This document shows positions 8,687-16,718 of a stretch of DNA of 64,000 nt, piece after piece (position 1 is the stretch's first letter; each line of letters opens with the position of its first letter). The translations under genes were made by a program, and so were the position numbers. The stretch spans positions 372,001 through 436,000 of the forward strand of contig CBDANZ010000004.1 in assembly GCA_965197865.1 (NCBI GenBank), read 5' to 3'. Under the pieces are notes generated by a model that searched no databases, was not told the origin of the DNA, and saw nothing but the letters and a program-made list of their open reading frames with translations. This DNA comes from CBDANZ01 sp965197865 (GTDB lineage Bacteria > Acidobacteriota > Vicinamibacteria > Vicinamibacterales > CAVVIG01).

Positions 8687-9614
8687 GATCGCATGGCGGG
8701 CGTGCGGAGATGACGATGTCGGAGGGGGCCCAGTGTGCGCCCCCTGCCTGCATGCTACCTACTCGCTGCCGTTGCCGTCCTTGCCGATCCAGATCTGAAT
8801 CTTGCGACCGTCATCAAATGCGAAACCGCGAGGGTGCGGGGTGCGACGGTCGTCGTCCCACCGGCCAGGTCCACCTTAGCTGTGACGAACACCTGTCCGA
8901 AGGATGGGGTCCACCTCTGTGACACGAACGGCGAGCGGTAAACGCGCTAGGTTGTCAGGGTTGATCGTGTGACTGGTAGGCACGGCGAGGAGCCACAAGG
9001 CGACCACGCCAGTGCCCTACCCCCCCCTCCTCTGTCGAGGTCGGGGTTGTACAAGCAAGTTTTGTTGAAAACAAAGGACCAACGGTTGGGGTATCGAAAT
9101 GCAACGGTTGGACCGTCGAAGGGGGTACGGGTTGGACCCTCGAAAGATCGAAGCGTCAATCGGGGAACCCTGTGAGCCTCCGGCAACCGACCCGGACAGG
9201 CCGATATGTGGACTACGCTTCATGCGCGCGCGGGATTCACTAGGGTAGGCTGTGTTCCCGACGTCGGGAAAGCATTACGCTTCATGCCCGCGCGGGATGA
9301 ACGGGTAGCCGAGTGCTGCCGGGCCAGTCGCCAAACACGCCACACGTGTCTGTGCAGAATCCCGCCTATTCCCCTTGAGGGTGTTTGATTCAGCGGCATG
9401 GCCCAACAGCCAGGCGAGAGGCTACACCCCCCGTATCGACTCCCCACGAGCCCATCAGGGAGATCAAGCGGCGGGTGCGGCGCTTGCGTTCGGCGGTCAG
9501 GAAGGGCCTCGATGAGTTCCTGACGTGAGGCTAGGGCATACATCAACCCCGACACCTTTCTCTGGTTCGCCAAATGCCTTACCGTGCGATGTGTTCAGAA
9601 AGGGAAGAAGTGCC
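8687..9614. other. Non-coding stretch with short repeats
   Basis: I see no convincing gene in these 928 bp. There are three imperfect repeats of about 23-25 bp at 9080, 9102 and 9127 (core CGGTTGG...TCGAA), iteron-like in spacing, and a direct repeat of about 35 bp (TACGCTTCATGC[G/C]CGCGCGGGAT...) at 9214 and 9276. A short frame near 9447-9530 ends ...EIKRRVRRLRSAVRKGLDEFLT and may be the tail of a lost gene, but nothing upstream supports it. Confidence 0.4.
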
Positions 9615-9904
9615 ATGCCGAAGTATTCGACTAGGGCGCAGAAAAACCACACCTCTGCGACTGAGGCTCGTTCGCGCACGCAAGGGCCAGGGAGCCTGCA
9701 GGAACAGCCTGAGGATTTCATGGGCGTGAACGTCGAGCCTCCGGTGCTCGCGTCCATGACGCTTGCAAATAGTGAAACCGTGTATGTGGAACTGTCATCC
9801 GACGGCCAACGTAGGATGCGCGAAGGCACGATCGTCGAGCTCATCAACAGTGACGTTGCCGCGCGGCACAGAGACGATCACGGCATCAGGTGGATGAGCC
9901 TGAA
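9615..9904 (+). pseudogene. Unrecognised protein, 3' end cut by IS3-family insertion
   Basis: An open frame starts MPKYSTRAQKNHTSATEARS and continues for about 96 codons until the IS3-family element begins at 9905, where it reads on into transposon sequence. The N-terminal third is polar; the middle (PPVLASMTLANSETVYVELSSDGQRRMREGTIVELINSD) looks like a folded beta-rich segment. I do not recognise the family. No remainder of the gene is visible on the far side of the element at 11209, so it is either truncated or ended a few codons downstream. Confidence 0.45.
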
Positions 9905-9955
9905 TGAACCGTACCGGGTTTCTCGGAGACCTCATTACTTGGGAGGATGGGGTCT

Positions 9956-10276
9956 ATGGGACGTCCAAGTCGGTTTTCTCCGGAGGTGCGTGAGCGCGCG
10001 GTTCGGATGGTCGAGGAGCATCGCGCCACCCACGCGTCGGAGTGGGGCGTGTTGCAGTCGGTGGCGCCGAAGCTTGGCTGCACGGCCGAGACGCTACGGA
10101 AGTGGGTACGCCAGGCACAGCGTGACGCCGGCTATCGCCCAGGGTTGACGACGAGCGAGCGAGAGCGCCTCAAGGAACTGGAGCGCGAGGTTCGCGAGCT
10201 GAAGCGGGCGAACGAGATCCTGCGGAAGGCGTCCGCGTATTTTGCCCAGGCGGAGCTCGACCGCCGCGGGAAGTGA
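9956..10276 (+). CDS. IS3-family transposase OrfA (type C)
   Basis: This 106-residue protein starts MGRPSRFSPEVRERAVRMVEE, the standard HTH start of IS3-group OrfA. The ATG at 9956 has a GGGAGG ribosome site at suitable distance, while the in-frame ATG at 9947 is too close to it. The C-terminal half is a zipper (ELEREVRELKRANEILRKA). The stop overlaps the orfB start region (GAAGTGATGG), consistent with frameshifted or coupled translation of OrfB. Confidence 0.9.
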   Translation: MGRPSRFSPEVRERAVRMVEEHRATHASEWGVLQSVAPKLGCTAETLRKWVRQAQRDAGYRPGLTTSERERLKELEREVRELKRANEILRKASAYFAQAELDRRGK

Positions 10277-11169
10277 TGGTTCGCTTCATTCACGACCATC
10301 GGGATCAGTACGGGGTCGAGCCGATCTGCACCGTGCTGCCGATCGCCCCCTCGACGTATCACCGCCATCGGGCGGCGCAGGTCGATCCGACGCGTCGCTC
10401 GGCCCGGGCACAACGCGATGATGCGCTGCGCCCGGAGATTCAGCGGGTGTATGACGAGCATCATCAGGTGTACGGGCCGCGCAAGGTCTGGAAACAGCTG
10501 CGTCGCGAAGGGTTCTGCGTGGCACGAGGCACGGTGGGTCGGCTGATGCGGGCGATGGGCCTGGAAGGCGCGGGGCGTGGGCGCGCGTGGATCACGACCA
10601 CGCACGCGGGCAATGGCAGCCGGCCCGCAGATCTCGTCGATCGCCAGTTCGTGGCGACCCGTCCGAATCAGCTCTGGGTCTCAGACTTCACCTACGTGGC
10701 GACCTGGGGTGGGTTCACCTACGTGGCGTTCGTGATCGACGTCTTCGCGCGGCGCATCGTGGGCTGGCGGGTGTCGGCCTCGATGCGCACGGACTTCGTG
10801 CTCGACGCCTTGGAGCAGGCCATCTACGCGCGCCGCAGCGACGCGCTGACCAGCCTCGTGCATCACAGCGATCGCGGCACGCAGTATCTTTCGATGCGGT
10901 ACACGGATCGTCTCGCGGCCGCCGGCATTGCGCCATCGGTCGGGAGCCAAGGCGATGCGTTCGATAACGCCCTCGCCGAGTCGGTGATCGGACTCTACAA
11001 GACGGAGGTGATTCGACGACGAGGGCCGTGGCGCACGCTCGAGGCCGTGGAATTCGCCACGCTGGAGTGGGTGGATTGGTTCAACATGCGGCGGTTGCTG
11101 GGACCGATTGGAGACGTGCCGCCGGCGGAGTTTGAAGCGCAGTACTATGAGCAGGCCAAGGTGGCCTGA
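10273..11169 (+). CDS. IS3-family transposase OrfB (type C)
   Basis: This 298-residue protein carries an HTH_21 segment (HHQVYGPRKVWKQLRREG) and an rve catalytic domain. The triad is present: D in QLWVSDFTYVATWGG, D in VHHSDRGTQYLS and E in DNALAESVIGLYKTEV. It differs from copy 2 at two residues (S/G in ARRSDAL, T/M in LYKTEV) and from copy 3 by retaining the first catalytic Asp. Nothing in the sequence predicts inactivity. Confidence 0.93.
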   Translation: MMVRFIHDHRDQYGVEPICTVLPIAPSTYHRHRAAQVDPTRRSARAQRDDALRPEIQRVYDEHHQVYGPRKVWKQLRREGFCVARGTVGRLMRAMGLEGAGRGRAWITTTHAGNGSRPADLVDRQFVATRPNQLWVSDFTYVATWGGFTYVAFVIDVFARRIVGWRVSASMRTDFVLDALEQAIYARRSDALTSLVHHSDRGTQYLSMRYTDRLAAAGIAPSVGSQGDAFDNALAESVIGLYKTEVIRRRGPWRTLEAVEFATLEWVDWFNMRRLLGPIGDVPPAEFEAQYYEQAKVA

Positions 11170-11211
11170 TTCAATGAATCCAGTCTCCGAGAAACCCGGT
11201 ACGGTTCACTG

Positions 11212-11985
11212 GTGAACACGGACAAGACTTCGACCCTCAAGGAAGGCACATTTTCCATCCTGCATGATCACTACGTGGACGAGGCCAAAGAATTCAAATA
11301 CTGCATCATCTGCTGCACCCTGAAACCGCTGGACTACTTCGACAGCCATTCTGCTCGAAAGTCAAAGCGTCAGGGCGAATGCCGTTTGTGCAAGACCGTT
11401 TACAACGAGTTGAAGAACCCGACGCGCACAACGGATCAGCACCGCGAAGCTGCACAGAAACGCCGCTTGTATATGGAACTCACCGGCGGCGACAAGATCG
11501 ATAGCAAGGAGATTTACGAGCGCTTCTCCTACAAATGTTTCAAATGCGGCGAGGATCTAAGCCAAGATATACAGGCGAAATCCGTTCAGCGCGGCGGAAA
11601 TCTCGACCATACCTTGCCCGCAAAGTTCCTGTGGCCGTTGACGAATCACAACGCCACGTTGTTGTGCCAGCGGCACAACGGCGAGAAGGCTGAGAAATGG
11701 CCTTCGGAGTTCTACACCGATCAGGAGATCAAGCGCCTCGTGACGCTTACGGGCATCTCGTACGACACGATGACGGGCGAGCCGCACTACAATCCGGACG
11801 CGATCAAGCAATTACATGACCCTGAATTCGTGGACACCCTGCTTGCGAAATACGCCGCCTATATGGACGAGATGATCAATATCCGGAACCGGATATTGAA
11901 TGCTACCAGCTTCGACATGTTCAGCGTATCGACGACCCTGTCGAACACCTGGACCGAAAAAGCCGATAGGCAGTTGAAAGTCTAG
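11212..11985 (+). CDS. HNH endonuclease with zinc ribbon, probable restriction enzyme
   Basis: This 257-residue protein appears lower in GC than its surroundings. Residues about 26-64 form a zinc ribbon (CIIC ... CRLC). The nuclease core follows at about residues 109-165: CFKCGEDL, NLDHTLPAKFLWPLTNHN and LLCQRHNGEKAEKW, giving the Cys pair, the Asp-His, Asn and His expected of a beta-beta-alpha metal HNH fold. It faces a large DNA methyltransferase gene 170 bp downstream, an arrangement usual for type II restriction-modification. The GTG start lies 3 bp after an IS3 element, so the native start or promoter may be lost. Its stop codon is the TAG of the CTAG bordering a MITE. A homing or anti-phage HNH role is an alternative. 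Confidence 0.75.
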   Translation: MNTDKTSTLKEGTFSILHDHYVDEAKEFKYCIICCTLKPLDYFDSHSARKSKRQGECRLCKTVYNELKNPTRTTDQHREAAQKRRLYMELTGGDKIDSKEIYERFSYKCFKCGEDLSQDIQAKSVQRGGNLDHTLPAKFLWPLTNHNATLLCQRHNGEKAEKWPSEFYTDQEIKRLVTLTGISYDTMTGEPHYNPDAIKQLHDPEFVDTLLAKYAAYMDEMINIRNRILNATSFDMFSVSTTLSNTWTEKADRQLKV

Positions 11986-12147
11986 CAGTCCGTGGTGAAA
12001 GTCGGGCGCTGCACCGAGACGAGCGAGGCGCCTCGCGGGCAAGGCGCGACGACCGAGAATGCCGCTTGTATTTGATGGAGGAGCAACGCAGGCCACGAGG
12101 ATGCATCGCTCGTCGAATGCAGACGGACTTTCACCACGGACTGCTAG
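11982..12147. repeat. IS1182-type MITE, copy 1 (intact)
   Basis: A 158-bp non-coding element with inverted repeats of about 20 bp (CAGTCCGTGGTGAAAGTC at both ends) is flanked on each side by CTAG, giving a 4-bp palindromic target duplication. The termini match those of the full IS1182 element at 45876..47356 (CAGCCCGTGGTGAAAGTC). It separates the convergent HNH nuclease and methyltransferase genes, and its left CTAG contains the nuclease stop codon. A second copy at 53072 is split by an IS110 element. Confidence 0.9.
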
Positions 12148-12153
12148 GCCCGG

Positions 12154-14166
12154 TTACTGCAGAACCAGATACTGGTGACTCACCACGGTCCCCTTGTCAC
12201 GAATACCGTGGCTTTCGCAGTGGGACACGCATTCGGTATAGATATCAGCCACCCGAAACCATGTTTTCGCGATCCGGGCCAACTCCTTTGCCATATCGCA
12301 CTTCTTGCTGACTCCCAAATGGAAGACGGCGACACCGCCTGATTTCAGCCTTTCTCGACACTGGCGCAAGATCGGATAGTAAACCTCGAAGCTGCGCTTC
12401 TGCCGTTCATCGACGAACGACAGCGGCCGGTCCTGAAAGTCATTCACCTCCCAGCCGCAGAACCACAGGCGCATCCAGTTCCCGAGATGGAACCGTGTGC
12501 TGTCGAAGAATGGCGGCGAGGTTATGACGGCATCCAACTCTTCGATATGAGCGGGCCACCATTCGGTGGCGTCTTGGAAGATCGAATGGCCGTGAGCGAA
12601 ATCATCCGGTATCGGCGTCGCCAGACTGCGTTCCATCTTGCCGCGAAGCCGCGGAATCAGCGCGCGGTATTCCGTATCGCCGGTCGGCGCAAATGGCGTG
12701 ATCGGGTGCGACCGCCGGCTGAGCACGTAGGGACGATTGCCATGAAGGACATGTAGCAGGCAGGCAAACACGAGAGACTGCGAGGCGTTTGCGGGCGGAT
12801 TGTCGAGAAAATGCCTGCGGGCGAGAAGGATTTCTTCGAGGGTCCTCTTGTGAAAATAAGAGGTCAGAACGCCGTTGAACCGGATCGACTCTGCAGATTT
12901 GCGTTCGGTCGCCAGTACCTCGCGGGTTTTCAGGTGATCTTCGAGTCGCTTGACGGTCTTCTCGCATTCTGCGGCGCTGCACTTCCCGATCTTCCCGGCC
13001 GTAATGTGAACGGCAGGCGGATTGATATCGAACCCCCAGCTTTCAATGCCGTGCAGCCCTCCTTCGAACGGGATCGTGCCAACGCCCGAGAACGGATCCA
13101 GCATCCGGTCTCCAGGCGTCGTGAAAGTCTTCACGAGATGCGCCGCCAGAGACGGTTTCATCTTGCCTTGGTACGAACAGAGTGAATGGAGCGGATGCCC
13201 CCAGTTACGTTTTGCAAACCTGCCCTGCTGATGTGGTAATAAATGTTTGAAATCTGACCAAGCTGACGACCAGCCGTTTGACTGCTTCGCCGCGCGCCGG
13301 GTCGTCGAGCGCCTCCCGGGTTTCAAATTGAATACAAGCAGCTTCTGCGTCAGTTTCATCTGGCTGCGCGAGTATCGCTGACGCAACACAGGCTCGCCGC
13401 TGAGATTGAACCCGGCGGCGTCCAGCGACTGCACAATAAACTGGTCCGTCGGGACACGCACGCCGGCATATGCCGAATCGCCGATATCGATGACAATCGT
13501 GCCGTCCTTTCGGATATGTCCAGCCAGAGCTTGGAGAATGGCGTGCATTTCAGAGGCGAAACACGCGACCATGCGCGGTATTCGCACATCGTAGGCATCG
13601 GCTTCGAGAGCCTTTACGATCGGTGCGGCACTTGGCGGCATCTCGCCGATAGGCTTGCTGACGGTTACATCGTTGATCCCCACCGTCATCGAGCCGAAGC
13701 GGAATCGAGCCAAATCTTCCCGTTCTTTCAGGCAGCGCAGGAACCACAATTCGACCTTCGTATTCCTGAAACAATTAGTGCCGTTGAGATAAGGCGGGCT
13801 TATGATCACCGCATTGAGGGACAGCGCGGGGACCCGGTCGAGATTCTTCGCGTTCTTCAGCAGCAGGATCGGCGCTTGATTAACCGGTGAAAGGTCTTTG
13901 ATATCGTGGGCCATCGCGGCCAGCGCTTCGCGGATTTCGTCCCGCAACTTTATGCGCCCGCGCGCCTGCTCCTTCTCAGTTTTGAACCGCAGGTCCCCCC
14001 GGCGGATTAGCCGCGACGCCGGGATCAGAGCGCGCAGGACCCCGATGGTTAGGAACCGCGCTGTGAGCGGCGCGGCGCATCCGATGTCGTCGATCAACGT
14101 CCGGCAGCGCAGCACCTCCGTAAACACATCGCTTTCAAGAAAACTCGCTGCCGCCAAATACTTCAT
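12154..14166 (-). CDS. DNA methyltransferase, downstream part (two SPPY-type sites)
   Basis: The frame is 670 residues from MKYLAAASFLESDV. It contains the catalytic block of domain 1 (NAVIISPPYLNGTN near residue 120), a complete second methyltransferase with AdoMet motif MLDPFSGVGTIPFEGG and catalytic block DAVITSPPFFDSTR, and an SAM-family ending (GGVAVFHLGVSK). The AdoMet motif of domain 1 is in the preceding overlapping frame, so this is one protein split by a frameshift (see 14135..14850). Two catalytic domains suggest methylation of both strands of an asymmetric site; that is an inference. It is convergent with the HNH nuclease, its likely partner. Confidence 0.8.
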   Translation of the reverse strand: MKYLAAASFLESDVFTEVLRCRTLIDDIGCAAPLTARFLTIGVLRALIPASRLIRRGDLRFKTEKEQARGRIKLRDEIREALAAMAHDIKDLSPVNQAPILLLKNAKNLDRVPALSLNAVIISPPYLNGTNCFRNTKVELWFLRCLKEREDLARFRFGSMTVGINDVTVSKPIGEMPPSAAPIVKALEADAYDVRIPRMVACFASEMHAILQALAGHIRKDGTIVIDIGDSAYAGVRVPTDQFIVQSLDAAGFNLSGEPVLRQRYSRSQMKLTQKLLVFNLKPGRRSTTRRAAKQSNGWSSAWSDFKHLLPHQQGRFAKRNWGHPLHSLCSYQGKMKPSLAAHLVKTFTTPGDRMLDPFSGVGTIPFEGGLHGIESWGFDINPPAVHITAGKIGKCSAAECEKTVKRLEDHLKTREVLATERKSAESIRFNGVLTSYFHKRTLEEILLARRHFLDNPPANASQSLVFACLLHVLHGNRPYVLSRRSHPITPFAPTGDTEYRALIPRLRGKMERSLATPIPDDFAHGHSIFQDATEWWPAHIEELDAVITSPPFFDSTRFHLGNWMRLWFCGWEVNDFQDRPLSFVDERQKRSFEVYYPILRQCRERLKSGGVAVFHLGVSKKCDMAKELARIAKTWFRVADIYTECVSHCESHGIRDKGTVVSHQYLVLQ

Positions 14167-14850
14167 CGTAGGTCTGCCGCAACTGGGAATCCTGCCGCGA
14201 CGCGTCGACCCGGTCATCCAGCGTGTCCGCAAGCGCAATGAGCTTGTCCGCGAGCTCCGCGCGATCCCGGTCGCGCAATTGCAGGGCGATGACCTTCGAA
14301 GTGGTCAGGAACTGGAGAACCGGGTTGATCTCGGTGTAATACGCCTTCTTGCCGAGACGGGACGCCGTGAGCGGCGTTGTACCCGTGCCGCCGAACGGAT
14401 CAAACACGCTTTTCGCGTTCGGGCAGTAACTGCCGATGACCGACTCGACGAACGCAGGAGAATAGCCTTCCAGCCAAGGATACCAGTCATGCAGCGGCTC
14501 GTGACGGCCGCCGTTGAAGGTTGCCTGAATCGGATCGAAGGCAATTGGGTTTTGGGTCTGGAATCCCGGCAGCCACGCGGCGTCCGAATGTCCGTTGGTT
14601 TCGAGATGACTGTGGAGAATCGACAGACAGAACGCGTTTAGAGATCTGTCTTCCGCCTGGGCGTCCCCATGGAGCGTCACGAAGCTCTCGTAGCCGAGGG
14701 CAGTACGGAGCGAGTCGCTAGAAAGATGGCGCACCACCTCGTAAATGTCGTCGTCGCTCTTGCCGAAGGCGAGAGTCAGGCTGGACCGTCCCGATGCCGC
14801 TTTCGGGCAGTCCCTGAAATAGACGTTCTTGTACGACTGCGCCATGCTCA
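14135..14850 (-). CDS. DNA methyltransferase, upstream part with AdoMet motif
   Basis: This frame begins MSMAQSYKNVYFRDC five bases from the IS5 element and ends ...DEVFGGSEFS. It carries VFDPFGGTGTTPLTASRL, the AdoMet-binding motif, and TEINPVLQF, but no SPPY. At 14135-14150 the minus strand reads GAGTTTTCTTGAAAGC: with one T fewer, the text runs GSEFLESDV and joins the downstream frame exactly. The two frames therefore look like one methyltransferase of about 900 residues with a 1-bp expansion in a T4 run. A sequencing error, a real mutation, or slippage producing some full-length protein are all possible. The IS5 insertion has removed the native upstream region. Confidence 0.78.
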
Positions 14851-14855
14851 TCTGA

Positions 14856-15910
14856 GGCGTTGTTGCACAAATCAAGTGTGAGGTTGAGAGGGACCCAGAC
14901 GAGACTGGAGGGATGAAGTCGAGAGTCCATCCGAAATACAAGACGAAATACCGCGTCCGAAACTGGGCGTCCTACGAGCGAGCCCTGATCGGTCGGGGCA
15001 ACATCACCATCTGGTTGTCCAGGGCGGCCATCGCAGCCTGGAAACCTGAGGGAACGCGCACGCGGGGCGCGCCACCGGAGTACTCGGACCTCGCGATCGA
15101 AACCGCCCTGACGCTGCGGCTCCTCTTCCATCTGCCGCTCCGTCAGGCGGAAGGCTTTCTCACCTCACTCTTCCATCTGATGGGCCTTGACCTGCGGTCG
15201 CCCGACCACACGACGCTGTCCCGGCGCGGGCAGCATCTCAACCTCACACTCCGACGCGTTCCCAGGCGCGCCGCCCTGCACCTCTTCATCGACAGCACTG
15301 GCCTGTCGATGGTCGGCGAGGGTGAATGGGCGGCGGCGAAACACGGACGACGCGGGCGGCGGGGGTGGAAGACGCTTTATCTGGGAGTCGACCACGCGGG
15401 AGTGATCGTCGCTCAGGCGTTGACCGATTCCGCGGTGGATGACGCGAGTACGGGCATCGATCTGATCGCGACCATTGCCAGCAGCGCGCGGACGGTCACG
15501 GCGGACGCGGCCTACGACACGCTCGCCTTCTACGAGACAGCCAACACCCGAGGCACGACCGTCGTCGTGCCGCCGGCGAAGACAGCCAAGCTGTCCCGAC
15601 GCAACCCGTGGTCGAGCGCTCGCGATGGGACGATCAGAAGGATCAGCAAGATTGGGCGCCGTCGATGGAAGAAGGAGGTCGGCTATCATCGACAGGCCCG
15701 CGTCGAGAACGCGTTCTTCCGGTACAAGTCGATTCTCGGCGATCGACTTCGAAGTCGGACTCGCGCAGCGCAAGCTGTCGAATCGGTGCTTGCGTGCAAC
15801 GTGCTCAATCGAATGACCGAGCTTGGTCGACCAGAGTCGTTCGCGATCGATCGGTGACGAACCTACGCGTGGGAGCGCTCGGTGCCAGTTTCGATTTACG
15901 CAACAACGCC
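14856..15910 (+). mobile_element. IS5-family element, copy 2 (complete)
   Basis: The element is 1055 bp with ends GGCGTTGTTGCACAAATC and the inverse GGCGTTGTTGCGTAAATC (two mismatches). It contains one full transposase. The flanking bases (CTCATCTGA left, GCGTTGGTG right) do not repeat, so no target duplication is seen. The left end abuts the methyltransferase start; the right end lies 32 bp before a secreted beta-barrel gene. Confidence 0.9.
14913..15857 (+). CDS. IS5-family transposase (IS903-like group)
   Basis: This full-length DDE transposase has 314 residues. Visible motifs are FIDSTGLSMVGEGEW (first Asp), TVTADAAYDTLAF (second Asp) and YHRQARVENAFFRYKSILGD (region of the Glu). It is a diverged relative of the copy at 4428..5372. 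The start MKSRVHPKYKTKYRVRNW is conserved between the two, which supports this ATG. Confidence 0.92.
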   Translation: MKSRVHPKYKTKYRVRNWASYERALIGRGNITIWLSRAAIAAWKPEGTRTRGAPPEYSDLAIETALTLRLLFHLPLRQAEGFLTSLFHLMGLDLRSPDHTTLSRRGQHLNLTLRRVPRRAALHLFIDSTGLSMVGEGEWAAAKHGRRGRRGWKTLYLGVDHAGVIVAQALTDSAVDDASTGIDLIATIASSARTVTADAAYDTLAFYETANTRGTTVVVPPAKTAKLSRRNPWSSARDGTIRRISKIGRRRWKKEVGYHRQARVENAFFRYKSILGDRLRSRTRAAQAVESVLACNVLNRMTELGRPESFAIDR

Positions 15911-15942
15911 GCGTTGGTGTCGGATTTGCAGCCCAGGCATAC

Positions 15943-16701
15943 ATGTCCCATTCACCACGCCTCGGCGGCATCCGGGTGGTTCTGCTGATCGCCAGCCTGT
16001 CTGGAGCCGGGGTCGCGGGAGCGCAACCTCAGGGCGATCCCGATTTTCTCTTCGACCGCCCGCGGGGGTCGGTCGGGGTCCGCGGGGGCTGGCTGTTCGA
16101 GCGGGCAGGCAGCGATCTGTTCACCTTCGTCCAGGAGCAGCTCACCGTCGAGCCGAATGCTTTCGATGCCCCGACGCTCGCGGTCGACGTTGGCGTCGCC
16201 GTGGCGCCGCGAACCGAGGCGGTCTTCGGGGTCGCGTTCGGCGGCGGGACCGTTCGCTCCGAATACCGAGATCTCGTCGACAACGATCGGCTGCCGATTA
16301 CGCAGGCGACCCGCCTCCACCAGACGAACCTGAGCGCCAGTGTGAAGCTGGCACTGACGCCGCGCGGCCAGGAAGTCGGGAGCCTCGCGTGGGTTCAGAG
16401 CCCCGCCACCCCGTACGTCGGAGCCGGAGTAGGAGCCCTGTGGTACGAATTCCATCAGACCGGCGACTTCGTTGATTTCCTTGATTTGTCGGTGTTCAGC
16501 GACACGTTTCAGTCGAACGGCTGGGCCCCGAGCGCCCACGTCTTCGCCGGGGTCGACGTGAAGCTGGCGCGGCGGGTGTTCCTCACAGGAGAAGGACGAT
16601 ACTTGTGGTCACAGGCTGAATTGGGCCCCGACTTTTCGAGCTTTCAGCCGATCGACCTGACCGGGTTCAAGTTGACGGTCGGGATCAATTACCTCTTTTG
16701 A
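15943..16701 (+). CDS. Outer-membrane beta-barrel-like protein
   Basis: This 252-residue protein has a clear signal peptide (LIASLSGAGVAGAQP, cleavage after AGA or AQ near residue 28). The rest is rich in alternating hydrophobic strands with aromatic ends (SVGVRGGWLFERAG, YVGAGVGALWYEFHQTG, HVFAGVDVKLARRVFL, FKLTVGINYLF) and ends in Phe, typical of small OmpW/OmpA-like barrels. The ATG at 15943 is chosen because it gives the signal peptide; an upstream frame reads into the IS5 element, whose end lies 32 bp before the start. It is followed at 17 bp by another secreted-protein gene. Specific function is unknown. Confidence 0.75.
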   Translation: MSHSPRLGGIRVVLLIASLSGAGVAGAQPQGDPDFLFDRPRGSVGVRGGWLFERAGSDLFTFVQEQLTVEPNAFDAPTLAVDVGVAVAPRTEAVFGVAFGGGTVRSEYRDLVDNDRLPITQATRLHQTNLSASVKLALTPRGQEVGSLAWVQSPATPYVGAGVGALWYEFHQTGDFVDFLDLSVFSDTFQSNGWAPSAHVFAGVDVKLARRVFLTGEGRYLWSQAELGPDFSSFQPIDLTGFKLTVGINYLF

Positions 16702-16718
16702 CGGGCGCAGGAGACACC

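Larger units (their letters stand above)
9905..11208 (+). mobile_element. IS3-family element type C, copy 1
   Basis: The element is 1304 bp with perfect 26-bp terminal inverted repeats (TGAACCGTACCGGGTTTCTC... at the left, exact inverse at the right). Same-length copies lie at 35596..36899 and 59169..60472, all in plus orientation. None has a recognisable 3-4 bp target duplication (here GAA left, CTG right), so the flanks have been reshuffled or the duplications lost. Confidence 0.95.

Noticed and set aside
8735..8941. A 68-codon plus-strand frame after recQ
   Set aside because: No ribosome site, no recognisable motif, and composition typical of chance frames in GC-rich DNA.
9214..9310. Two direct repeats of about 35 bp considered as CRISPR repeats
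   Set aside because: The copies differ at several bases, only two exist, and the 27-bp gap does not match usual spacer length; a local duplication is simpler.
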